9,570 nt of DNA from JBKEDH01 sp047975295 (lineage in GTDB: Bacteria; Bacteroidota; Bacteroidia; Flavobacteriales; Flavobacteriaceae). The position numbers and the translations under genes are program-made. Under the pieces are notes generated by a model that worked only from the letters and a program-made list of their open reading frames with translations, had not been told where the DNA came from and did not search any database. How positions within the stretch are numbered: position 1 is the first letter of the stretch; each line of letters begins with the position of its first letter. Below are positions 1 to 6,278 of the stretch, one piece after another. The DNA lies in assembly GCA_047975295.1 (NCBI GenBank), contig JBKEDH010000109.1, positions 1 through 9,570 on the forward strand, written 5' to 3'.

Positions 1-734
1 CCAAATTGGCTTGAGGCGTTAACTGTAATTCCAGAAGATTTTTTTCATTTTTTTGTGGTGATAATTACAACACCATTTGCGGCGCGTGATCCATATAAAG
101 AAGTTGATGCAGCATCTTTTAAAACGGTTATCGATTCGATATCATCTTGGTTTAAGGTGCTCAAACCTCCTTGAAACGATACACCATCTACAATGTAAAG
201 AGGATCTGTACTACCGTTTAATGTTCCAACCCCTCTAATAATAATGCTGGGAGATGAGCCCGGTGATCCAGATCCAGAAAGAAATTGAACTCCAGCTGTA
301 TTACCTTCGATAGCAGCTATAGGCGATGTTAAAGGGCGTAGTTCTAAGCTTTCGGCCTTAACAACACTAGCAGAACCAGTAAAGGCTTCTTTTGTCGTTG
401 AACCATAAGCAATAACCATAACCTCATCCAATGCAGCAGCATCTTCGGCAAGCGTTACATTAACAGAGTTGGAAGCACCAACTGTAATCTCTTTGGTTGC
501 ATAACCCACAAAGCTAAATACTAAAGTAGCTCCTTGGTTTGCTTTAATAGAGTATTTACCATCAAAATCGGTTGAGGTACCCGATGTAGTACCTTTAACT
601 AAGACAGTTGCTCCGGGGAGAGGTAGTCCGGAATCATCCGAAACCGTTCCTGAAATTGTCTTTCCCTGTGCAAAAGTCAGTTGCGCAACAAGCGCCAGTA
701 ATAGCGTTAAAATTCCACTAAACTTTGTTTTCAT
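1..734 (-). pseudogene. SusC/RagA-family TonB-linked outer membrane receptor, N-terminal part, interrupted by an in-frame TGA and cut by the window edge
   Basis: SusC-type receptors import glycans, peptides or other large ligands across the outer membrane using TonB energy, usually with a SusD lipoprotein. The readable part (229 codons, ATG at 734) has a signal peptide (about 1-22, ending FAQ), a carboxypeptidase-regulatory-like beta domain (about 25-97, with GATVLVKGT and FDGKYSI), a TonB-box-like stretch LDEVMVIAYG (102-111) and a plug domain (about 115-229) with IIIRG, PLYIVDG and the family hallmark LKDAASTSLYGSRAANGV. Full family members are about 1000 aa, so the barrel is absent here. 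The stop TGA at 45-47 stands where ITTKKGKK is expected. Past it the same frame continues open to base 1 as KKSSGITVNASSQFG, which fits the family. One G-to-T change (GGA to TGA) explains it, so this is a nonsense mutant or a sequence error. The ligand is unknown. A susD partner would lie outside the window. Confidence 0.8.
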
Positions 735-760
735 TTTTTAATTATTTGAATTAGTCGAGT

Positions 761-791
761 CAAAAATCTTAAATAAAAGTTAATAAAACAA
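761..791 (-). promoter_or_regulatory. Possible promoter of the SusC-like gene
   Basis: On the minus strand TTG (791-789) is followed after 20 bases by GATTTTTG (768-761), which matches the Bacteroidota -7 consensus TAnnTTTG at all but the first base. It lies 26 bases before the ATG at 734, inside the 120-base gap behind the Omp85-like gene. The region is very AT-rich, so chance matches are likely; the call is tentative. Confidence 0.3.
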
Positions 792-854
792 TAAAATACA
801 GTTAAATTTCACCTTTTGTAAAAAAAATGGACTGTGAATTAATAGCAGGTTTTG

Positions 855-2546
855 CTAAAAATATGCCGTTAAACTAATATGTATTTTAGAATTTGCCAAT
901 TTAAATGTCGTGCTTTTACTTTTACCATTGGCATAGCTAAGCTTTAATAATCCTGCTTTGGTAAGTACTCCAAATCCAAAACCGAACCCGTACAGATTTT
1001 CTTCTTGTCCAGTAAGTTTGTTTTGGTAATAAGCAATATCGGTAATGGAGTGTATATATATGGTAGGATTTAAACGGTATCGGTATTCGGTATTAAGTAT
1101 GCCGAACAGCGATGCATAAATACTGTTTTCTTCGAAGCCACGAATGGAATTAATACCGCCAAACCGGAACAGTTCGTTTTCTAAGTAATCATCCGAGTTC
1201 AATAAGGCACCACCGGCATTAACAAATATGCTGTTGTTGGTGTTAAGGTTGAAAATTTTAAAACCATTTGCTGTAAATAGGTTTTGATTGGTTTTTTGCC
1301 GGTTTTGTTTGCGTTTTCCAAAGCCAGATTCGAAATTGAAATACGATTTAATGGGGAAAAGCATATTTTTTGGCTGAGTGTTTTGGTATGCGTACGAAGC
1401 CGTGTAAAAACTCGATTTATAGTCATCTATAAGTAAAGAGTTGTTTTTTAATAAATTGTTCGATTCGATAGCCGTAATGCCAGTATAAATTTTATGTTTG
1501 GCATTTATTTGATAATGTAGTTTGGCCGATTGGTTAACAGTGGTAAACGAGGAATCTCTTTTAAATATACGTAAGTTGAAATTGGCTCCAATGGGCGATT
1601 TTAACAAGTAAGGTAAACTAACATTGACTTCGAAGGTTTTTTGTTCGTTTTGGTCGCCTTTGTATAGTAATTTAAGCGATTCGCCATAATTTAGATTGTT
1701 GGTTAAATTTAGATTCACATAGCCGGTAAACTCTAGTTTGTTGGTGTTTTCGTTGCTACCAAAACCCAGAAAGCCGTCAAAAGTATTGCTTTTTGTTTTT
1801 TCGAGGTATAAGTAAACGGTTGTGGAATCTTTGGTGAACAGGACTTCGGGCGATTTTAGTTCTCGTGAAAAACGCAGTAGGTTTAAATTTTCGGTTTTCT
1901 CCTTTAAGGTGTTTAAGTTGAATGTTTGTTCGCGTTTAATATTCAAAAAATGGTTTAGGTACGATTTCGGAAAATTTTCGTAACCTTTTATTACAATATT
2001 ATCTATAAAACGTTTTTCTTCGGAACTTATGTGGATTAGGTCGGCGCTTAAATTGCCATTTACGTCAATTTCTATATTGGTTAGTTTAACTTGCGAAAAA
2101 GGTTGCCCGTTTTCCGATAGTTTTAAGTTAATAAAGTTTAAGGTCGCTTCGGTATCACTCAGTTTTATTTTTAATAGTCCGCTATCAAAATCTTTGCTTG
2201 CCAATCTAATAATATCGTTATCAATTGCGTCTGTATTGTACCGTATATATATATAGGTGTATTTTTTGTTTAGATAAAAGGAAGCGGTAAACGTAGAATC
2301 GTTGGGTTTGTTAATGCTTTTTAATTGTGTTTCTATATATCCTATCTTCGAAAGTGTATTCAGCAATAAATCCACTTCGTCCTTAACCGATTTGTAGTTG
2401 TTGTGTTTTGTGGTATATCCAATGGAATCGATAATAAAGGTTTCTTTGGTAGTGCTGCCTTTAATTGCTAAACTCAAGTTCTGGCACAACAAGCCCAAAG
2501 GCAAAAAAGTACATGCAATAAGGAAAAAAAATGTTTTGTTGAACAC
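855..2546 (-). CDS. Omp85-superfamily (BamA/TamA-like) outer membrane protein
   Basis: Predicted 563-aa outer-membrane beta-barrel protein with periplasmic POTRA-like domains. Omp85 proteins insert or secrete other proteins at the outer membrane; the client here is unknown. The start is GTG at 2546: no ATG lies between it and the upstream in-frame TAG at 2577-2579, and this start gives a good signal peptide (about 1-21, hydrophobic FFFLIACTFLPLGLL). Residues about 27-175 look like one or two divergent POTRA domains. The clearest POTRA is at about 178-250 (RFIDNIVIKGYENFPKSYL, then LYLEK). The barrel (about 255-563) has alternating strands, the motif FGGINSIRGF (462-471) matching the conserved (V/I)RGF barrel-loop motif, and a C-terminal aromatic F. 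It is shorter than BamA (about 800 aa) and nearer TamA in size, so it is probably not the essential BamA. It is transcribed divergently from rpsL and lies 120 bases upstream of the SusC-like gene. No convincing terminator or promoter was found. Confidence 0.8.
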   Translation of the reverse strand: MFNKTFFFLIACTFLPLGLLCQNLSLAIKGSTTKETFIIDSIGYTTKHNNYKSVKDEVDLLLNTLSKIGYIETQLKSINKPNDSTFTASFYLNKKYTYIYIRYNTDAIDNDIIRLASKDFDSGLLKIKLSDTEATLNFINLKLSENGQPFSQVKLTNIEIDVNGNLSADLIHISSEEKRFIDNIVIKGYENFPKSYLNHFLNIKREQTFNLNTLKEKTENLNLLRFSRELKSPEVLFTKDSTTVYLYLEKTKSNTFDGFLGFGSNENTNKLEFTGYVNLNLTNNLNYGESLKLLYKGDQNEQKTFEVNVSLPYLLKSPIGANFNLRIFKRDSSFTTVNQSAKLHYQINAKHKIYTGITAIESNNLLKNNSLLIDDYKSSFYTASYAYQNTQPKNMLFPIKSYFNFESGFGKRKQNRQKTNQNLFTANGFKIFNLNTNNSIFVNAGGALLNSDDYLENELFRFGGINSIRGFEENSIYASLFGILNTEYRYRLNPTIYIHSITDIAYYQNKLTGQEENLYGFGFGFGVLTKAGLLKLSYANGKSKSTTFKLANSKIHISLTAYF

Positions 2547-2652
2547 AGAATTCTTGCTTGAATAGTTTTTGTAAAACTAACGTAAAACAGGTAGTAATAA
2601 TATAAGGGATGGCGGTTTTTTTAAATAATATTGAAAATTAATACATTAGGAT

Positions 2653-2682
2653 TTGAAAAATTCATTTTAATTTCTACCTTTG
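2653..2682 (+). promoter_or_regulatory. Bacteroidota-type promoter of the str-S10 operon
   Basis: TTG (2653-2655) and TACCTTTG (2675-2682) are separated by 19 bases. This is a full match to the primary sigma-factor consensus of Bacteroidota (TTG, about 19-21 bases, TAnnTTTG). Transcription would begin a few bases downstream, at about 2686-2690, giving an rpsL leader of roughly 36-40 nt. It is the only full match I found in the ribosomal half of the window, which suggests that it drives the whole cluster. Confidence 0.8.
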
Positions 2683-2686
2683 CAGC

Positions 2687-2700
2687 CCTCTAACAAGAGG
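2687..2700 (+). promoter_or_regulatory. Small hairpin at the predicted 5' end of the operon mRNA
   Basis: CCTCT (2687-2691) and AGAGG (2696-2700) form a perfect 5-bp stem around an AACA loop. With the promoter just upstream, the stem would be at or within a few bases of the mRNA 5' end. There it could stabilise the transcript or act as a small regulatory element. No T-run follows, so it is not a terminator. A 5-bp stem may also be chance. Confidence 0.4.
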
Positions 2701-2725
2701 TTTAACAAAATATATAGTAATTTAT

Positions 2726-3100
2726 ATGCCAACAATTTCACAATTAGTACGAAAAGGAAGAGCCAAAATAACCAAGAAGAGTAAATCGGCTGCTTTGGAT
2801 TCGTGTCCACAACGACGTGGGGTTTGTACGCGTGTTTACACTACTACACCTAAAAAACCAAACTCGGCAATGCGTAAAGTTGCAAGGGTAAGGTTAACAA
2901 ACGGTAATGAAGTGAACGCTTATATCCCAGGTGAAGGTCACAACTTACAAGAGCACTCGATAGTATTGGTTAGAGGTGGAAGGGTAAAAGATTTACCGGG
3001 AGTTAGATACCACATTGTTCGTGGTGCTTTGGATACCGCAGGTGTGCAAGGTAGAACACAACGTCGATCTAAGTACGGTGCTAAACGCCCTAAAAAGTAA
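2726..3100 (+). CDS. rpsL: 30S ribosomal protein S12 (uS12)
   Basis: uS12 sits at the 30S decoding centre and monitors codon-anticodon pairing. The 124-aa protein has the usual bacterial length and starts MPTISQLVRKGR. The decoding loop TPKKPNSA is at 41-48 and RGGRVKDLPGVRYH at 83-96. The lysines at 43 and 88, where classic streptomycin-resistance changes occur, are both the wild-type residue, and the aspartate at 89 that is methylthiolated in E. coli is present. The basic tail SKYGAKRPKK is typical. It is the first gene of the operon, 43 bases after the TACCTTTG promoter box. The leader before the ATG is A/T-rich with no clear Shine-Dalgarno sequence, as is usual in Bacteroidota. Confidence 0.98.
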   Translation: MPTISQLVRKGRAKITKKSKSAALDSCPQRRGVCTRVYTTTPKKPNSAMRKVARVRLTNGNEVNAYIPGEGHNLQEHSIVLVRGGRVKDLPGVRYHIVRGALDTAGVQGRTQRRSKYGAKRPKK

Positions 3101-3122
3101 TTTAAAACTTTAAGAAGAAGAC

Positions 3123-3599
3123 ATGAGAAAAAGACAAGCGAAAAAAAGACCACTTTTACCGGATCCACGTTTTAACGACCAGTTGGTAACACGTTTCGTT
3201 AATATGATGATGTGGGACGGTAAGAAGTCTGTAGCTTTTAAAGTGTTTTATGATGCAATAGACATTGTAGATTCTAAAAAAACAGACGAAGAGAAAACAG
3301 CTTTAGAGCTTTGGAAAGACGCTTTATCTAACGTGATGCCTCACGTAGAAGTACGTAGCCGTCGTGTAGGTGGTGCAACATTCCAAATCCCAATGCAAAT
3401 ACGTCCGGATCGTAAAGTTTCAACAGCGATGAAATGGCTTATTAGCTATGCGCGCAAAAGAAACGAAAAATCTATGGCGCAGCGTTTGGCTTCAGAAATT
3501 ATAGCAGCAGCCAAAGAAGAGGGTGCGGCAGTTAAGAAAAGAGTAGATACGCACAAAATGGCAGAAGCTAATAAAGCATTCTCACACTTTAGATTTTAA
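3123..3599 (+). CDS. rpsG: 30S ribosomal protein S7 (uS7)
   Basis: uS7 is the primary assembly protein of the 30S head. It binds the 3' domain of 16S rRNA and lies near the E-site tRNA. The 158-aa product has the family's normal length. Visible family features are the basic N-terminus MRKRQAKKRPLLPDPRF, the helix with FVNMMMWDGKKSVA (26-39), the beta-hairpin VEVRSRRVGGATFQIP (75-90) that contacts mRNA and tRNA, and the helix AMKWLISYARKRNEKSM (102-118). It starts 22 bases after rpsL; the ATG is preceded by the purine-rich AAGAAGAAGAC. In E. coli, S7 represses translation of this operon, but I see no equivalent structured site in the 22-base spacer. Confidence 0.98.
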   Translation: MRKRQAKKRPLLPDPRFNDQLVTRFVNMMMWDGKKSVAFKVFYDAIDIVDSKKTDEEKTALELWKDALSNVMPHVEVRSRRVGGATFQIPMQIRPDRKVSTAMKWLISYARKRNEKSMAQRLASEIIAAAKEEGAAVKKRVDTHKMAEANKAFSHFRF

Positions 3600-3605
3600 T
3601 AAAAC

Positions 3606-5732
3606 ATGGCAAGAGATTTAAAATATACAAGAAATATAGGTATTGCCGCTCATATCGATGCTGGTAAAACAACAACAACCGAGCGCATACTTTATTATAC
3701 AGGGGTTTCTCATAAAATAGGTGAGGTGCACGATGGTGCTGCGACTATGGACTGGATGGAGCAAGAGCAGGAGCGTGGTATTACCATTACTTCGGCTGCA
3801 ACAACTTGTACATGGAATTTCCCGACCGAAAACGGGCAGCCAACAGCCGATGCTAAAGGGTATCACTTTAATATTATCGATACTCCGGGTCACGTTGACT
3901 TTACGGTTGAGGTAAACCGTTCATTACGTGTGTTAGATGGTTTGGTATTCTTGTTCAGTGCTGTTGATGGTGTAGAGCCTCAATCGGAAACGAACTGGAG
4001 ACTTGCCGATAACTATAAAGTACCTCGTATTGGTTTTGTAAACAAAATGGATCGTCAAGGATCTAACTTCTTGGCCGTTGCACAACAGGTAAAAGACATG
4101 TTAAAGTCTAACGCCGTGCCAATTGTATTGCCTATTGGAGACGAAGCTGATTTTAAAGGGATTGTGGACTTGGTGAAAAATAGAGCCATTGTATGGCACG
4201 ACGATACTCAGGGTGCTACTTTTGATGTTATTGATATACCTGAAGAATTAAAAGAAGAAGCAAAACAATATAGAGCTTTGCTTATTGAAGAAGTAGCTAC
4301 TTACGACGAAAACCTTTTAGAGAAATTCATGGAAGATGAAGATTCTATTACAGAAGAAGAAGTGCATGCTGCACTTAGAGCTGCTGTGATGGATATGGCC
4401 ATTATTCCTATGATTTGCGGTTCCTCGTTTAAAAATAAAGGCGTACAGTTTTTGTTAGACGCTGTATGTCGTTATTTACCATCACCTTTAGATAGAGATA
4501 ATATTGTAGGTGTTAATCCGGATACCGAAGAAGAAGTTACGCGTAAACCAGATGCAAAAGAACCATTTTCGGCTTTGGCATTTAAAATAGCTACCGATCC
4601 TTATGTGGGTCGTTTGGCATTCTTCCGTGCTTACTCAGGTCGTCTTGATGCAGGTTCGTACGTGTTAAATAACCGTTCCGGTAACAAAGAGCGTATTTCA
4701 CGTATTTACCAAATGCATGCCAACAAGCAAAATGCAATCGAGTATATCGAAGCAGGAGATATAGGGGCAGCAGTAGGATTTAAAGATATTAAAACAGGCG
4801 ATACCTTATCGGATGAAAAATCGCCAATCGTTTTAGAATCTATGGATTTTCCAGATCCCGTAATTGGTATCGCCGTCGAGCCTAAAACGAAAGCCGATGT
4901 TGATAAATTGGGTATGGCGCTATCTAAATTAGCAGAAGAAGATCCAACTTTTACAGCAAGAACAGACGAAGCCTCCGGACAAACCATTATTTCCGGTATG
5001 GGTGAGCTTCACTTAGATATTATTGTCGATCGTCTTAAACGTGAGTTTAAGGTAGAGGTAAACCAAGGCCAGCCACAGGTAGAGTACAAAGAGGCTATTA
5101 CAAAACGCGCCGAACACAGAGAAGTTTACAAAAAACAATCTGGTGGACGTGGTAAATTTGCCGATATCGTATTTACATTGGAGCCTGCCGAAGAAGGTAA
5201 ACAAGGTCTTGAGTTCGTTTCCGAAATTAAGGGTGGTAACGTACCAAAAGAATTTATTCCTTCGGTAGAAAAAGGATTCAAAATGGCTATGGTTAATGGA
5301 CCATTGGCCGGTTACGAAGTCGATTCTATGAAAGTTACGTTAACCGATGGTTCTTATCACGATGTAGATTCCGATCAGTTATCGTTCGAGTTGGCTGCCA
5401 AATTAGGTTTTAAAGCTGCTGCAAAAGCTGCTAAGGCCGTTATTATGGAGCCTATCATGAAATTGGAAGTATTGACTCCTGAAGAAAACATGGGAGATAT
5501 AGTAGGAGACCTTAACCGTCGTCGTGGGCAAGTAAACGACATGGGCGATAGGGCAGGTTCTAAAGTAATCAAGGCCGAAGTGCCATTATCTGAAATGTTT
5601 GGCTATGTAACTTCGTTACGTACTTTATCTTCAGGTCGTGCAACTTCTACCATGGAATTTTCGCACTATGCCGAAACACCTTCTAATATTGCAGAAGAGG
5701 TAATTAAGGTAGCAAAAGGAGTTGAAGCTTAA
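3606..5732 (+). CDS. fusA: Translation elongation factor G (EF-G)
   Basis: EF-G is the GTPase that drives tRNA and mRNA translocation and, with ribosome recycling factor, splits ribosomes. The 708-aa protein matches the usual length (E. coli 704). The GTPase domain has G1 AHIDAGKTT (15-23), the switch I region ending RGIT (57-60), G3 DTPGH (92-96) with the catalytic histidine H96, G4 NKMD (146-149) and G5 CGSS (271-274). Domain II covers about 315-400, domain III includes GMGELHLDII (464-473), domain IV includes KKQSGGRGKFADI (509-521), and domain V ends with LRTLSSGRATSTMEFSHY (671-688). No key residue is missing. It begins 6 bases after rpsG, with no recognisable Shine-Dalgarno sequence. 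The next gene is rpsJ, not tuf, which is the usual arrangement in Bacteroidota. Confidence 0.98.
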   Translation: MARDLKYTRNIGIAAHIDAGKTTTTERILYYTGVSHKIGEVHDGAATMDWMEQEQERGITITSAATTCTWNFPTENGQPTADAKGYHFNIIDTPGHVDFTVEVNRSLRVLDGLVFLFSAVDGVEPQSETNWRLADNYKVPRIGFVNKMDRQGSNFLAVAQQVKDMLKSNAVPIVLPIGDEADFKGIVDLVKNRAIVWHDDTQGATFDVIDIPEELKEEAKQYRALLIEEVATYDENLLEKFMEDEDSITEEEVHAALRAAVMDMAIIPMICGSSFKNKGVQFLLDAVCRYLPSPLDRDNIVGVNPDTEEEVTRKPDAKEPFSALAFKIATDPYVGRLAFFRAYSGRLDAGSYVLNNRSGNKERISRIYQMHANKQNAIEYIEAGDIGAAVGFKDIKTGDTLSDEKSPIVLESMDFPDPVIGIAVEPKTKADVDKLGMALSKLAEEDPTFTARTDEASGQTIISGMGELHLDIIVDRLKREFKVEVNQGQPQVEYKEAITKRAEHREVYKKQSGGRGKFADIVFTLEPAEEGKQGLEFVSEIKGGNVPKEFIPSVEKGFKMAMVNGPLAGYEVDSMKVTLTDGSYHDVDSDQLSFELAAKLGFKAAAKAAKAVIMEPIMKLEVLTPEENMGDIVGDLNRRRGQVNDMGDRAGSKVIKAEVPLSEMFGYVTSLRTLSSGRATSTMEFSHYAETPSNIAEEVIKVAKGVEA

Positions 5733-5745
5733 AATCTAAAAGAAA

Positions 5746-6051
5746 ATGAGTCAAAAAATCAGAATAAAATTAAAATCTTACGATCATAACTTGGTAGATA
5801 AATCTGCCGATAAGATTGTAAAAACTGTAAAAAGTACAGGTGCGGTAGTAACAGGGCCAATTCCCTTACCAACCCATAAAAAGATTTTCACGGTACTACG
5901 TTCGCCACACGTAAACAAGAAGTCGAGAGAGCAGTTCCAATTAAGTTCTTATAAGCGTTTATTGGACATATACTCATCATCTTCAAAAACCATCGATGCT
6001 TTAATGAAGCTCGAATTACCAAGTGGTGTTGAAGTAGAGATTAAAGTCTAA
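5746..6051 (+). CDS. rpsJ: 30S ribosomal protein S10 (uS10)
   Basis: uS10 is a 30S head protein. In bacteria with NusB it also joins the transcription antitermination complex as NusE. The 101-aa protein is near the usual 100-105 aa. It shows KIRIKLKSYDHNLVD (4-18), the long loop with GPIPLPTHKKIFTVLRSPHV (37-56) and KKSREQF (58-64), and the C-terminal strand SGVEVEIKV. It starts 13 bases after fusA. In E. coli it heads the S10 operon; here it is joined to the str genes. The next gene begins only after a 227-base gap that carries a terminator-like hairpin. Since S10 is itself an antitermination factor in other bacteria, that position invites thought, but no link is shown by the sequence. Confidence 0.98.
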   Translation: MSQKIRIKLKSYDHNLVDKSADKIVKTVKSTGAVVTGPIPLPTHKKIFTVLRSPHVNKKSREQFQLSSYKRLLDIYSSSSKTIDALMKLELPSGVEVEIKV

Positions 6052-6067
6052 GTAAAATATTAATGTT

Positions 6068-6125
6068 GCCCTTAGCAAAGCGAAGTGGGCTCGTTAATAA
6101 TAATAAATGTCCCACCGCTGCGGGC
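6068..6125 (+). promoter_or_regulatory. GC-rich interrupted hairpin in the rpsJ-rplC gap (candidate RNA leader element)
   Basis: Three helices stack in register. GCCC (6068-6071) pairs with GGGC (6122-6125), AGCG (6079-6082) with CGCT (6116-6119), and GTGGG (6085-6089) with CCCAC (6111-6115). They close a 21-base AT-rich loop (6090-6110). Internal loops or bulges are TTAGCAA opposite GC, and AA opposite nothing. The region is much richer in G+C than its surroundings. It sits directly upstream of a terminator-like stem, so it could be a protein-binding leader element. It could also be a decayed dispersed repeat. I cannot assign it to a known RNA family. Confidence 0.45.
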
Positions 6126-6136
6126 GCGGGAAAAAC

Positions 6137-6173
6137 GGTAAAATACATTCAGGGTCAGGAACGTATTTTGACC
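6137..6173 (+). promoter_or_regulatory. Candidate anti-terminator helix competing with the 6147-6179 stem
   Basis: GGTAAAATAC (6137-6146) is complementary to GTATTTT plus ACC (6163-6169 and 6171-6173), giving ten pairs with a single bulged G at 6170. The right strand overlaps the first five bases of the terminator's 3' arm (6169-6173), so the two structures cannot form together. The helix has only three G-C pairs against five in the terminator, so termination would be the default unless something favours this form. Confidence 0.35.
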
Positions 6174-6185
6174 CTGAATTTTTTT
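6147..6185 (+). terminator. Rho-independent terminator-like hairpin between rpsJ and rplC
   Basis: ATTCAGGGTCA (6147-6157) and TGACCCTGAAT (6169-6179) form a perfect 11-bp stem with an 11-base loop, followed by seven consecutive T (6179-6185). This is a classical intrinsic terminator on the plus strand. It lies inside a cluster that normally reads through from rpsJ to rplC, and I find no TTG/TAnnTTTG promoter between it and rplC. It therefore marks either the end of a str-rpsJ transcript or a partial terminator or attenuator. Confidence 0.75.
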
Positions 6186-6229
6186 AAATAAGTAAAATAA
6201 GTTTAACAACAAGATTGTAGGTTTTTTGA

Positions 6230-6278
6230 AATTATAAATCGAAAGAAAAAAATCAGCAATCGTAAATCAAAAATCAGT
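6230..6278 (+). repeat. Heptanucleotide array, seven units, ending at the rplC start codon
   Basis: The 49 bases before the rplC ATG divide exactly into seven 7-base units. Examples are AATCGAA, AATCAGC, AATCGTA, AATCAAA and AATCAGT; the third unit (AGAAAAA) is the most divergent. Six units start AAT and five start AATC. The array takes the place of a ribosome binding site: no Shine-Dalgarno sequence is present and the leader would be A-rich and weakly structured. Bases 6186-6202 just upstream carry an 8-base direct repeat (AAATAAGT twice, 1 base apart). Confidence 0.7.

Larger units (their letters stand above)
6063..6191 (+). other. Short 42-codon open frame across the rpsJ-rplC leader; doubtful gene
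   Basis: An ATG 11 bases after the rpsJ stop opens a frame that runs through the GC-rich hairpin and the terminator stem and stops at TAA 6189-6191, just past the T-run. The peptide would begin MLPLAKRSGLVNNN and end LTLNFFK. I recognise no family. A frame of this length can easily occur by chance. If translated, ribosomes would unfold the terminator, so a leader-peptide role is conceivable but unproven. Confidence 0.15.

Noticed and set aside
820..857. Terminator after the Omp85-like gene on the minus strand (TAGCA/TGCTA stem at 843-857, poly-T at 827-820)
   Set aside because: The stem is only 5 bp and overlaps the stop codon, and the T-run is 15 bases away from it. This does not make an intrinsic terminator.
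2244..2255. (TA)6 dinucleotide run inside the Omp85-like gene as a phase-variation switch
   Set aside because: Six units in an AT-rich gene, coding for an ordinary YIYI strand with the frame intact, are too short to claim slippage control. A shorter TA run at 1053-1061 is similar.
2585..2640. Promoter for the Omp85-like gene in the divergent region
   Set aside because: The best minus-strand match to TAnnTTTG (TACGTTAG) has a mismatch and no TTG at the right distance, so it was not called.
3618..5572. Long antisense open frames opposite fusA, and similar ones opposite other ribosomal genes
   Set aside because: They lie within highly conserved genes, resemble no protein family and are expected by-products of the codon use of the sense strand.
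5733..5745. Missing tuf gene between fusA and rpsJ
   Set aside because: In Bacteroidota tuf normally lies elsewhere, near the secE-nusG-rplK genes, as far as I recall. The spacer here is a normal 13 bases with no sign of deletion.
6111..6140. GAGKT-like nucleotide-binding motif in the 42-codon frame
   Set aside because: The spacing does not fit the A/G-x4-GK-T/S pattern, and the peptide is far too short for such a domain.
6186..6278. A separate promoter for rplC
   Set aside because: TAAGTTTA (6198-6205) and TAGGTTTT (6218-6225) each miss one base of the -7 consensus, and neither has TTG at 19-21 bases upstream. It was not called, although a non-consensus promoter cannot be excluded.
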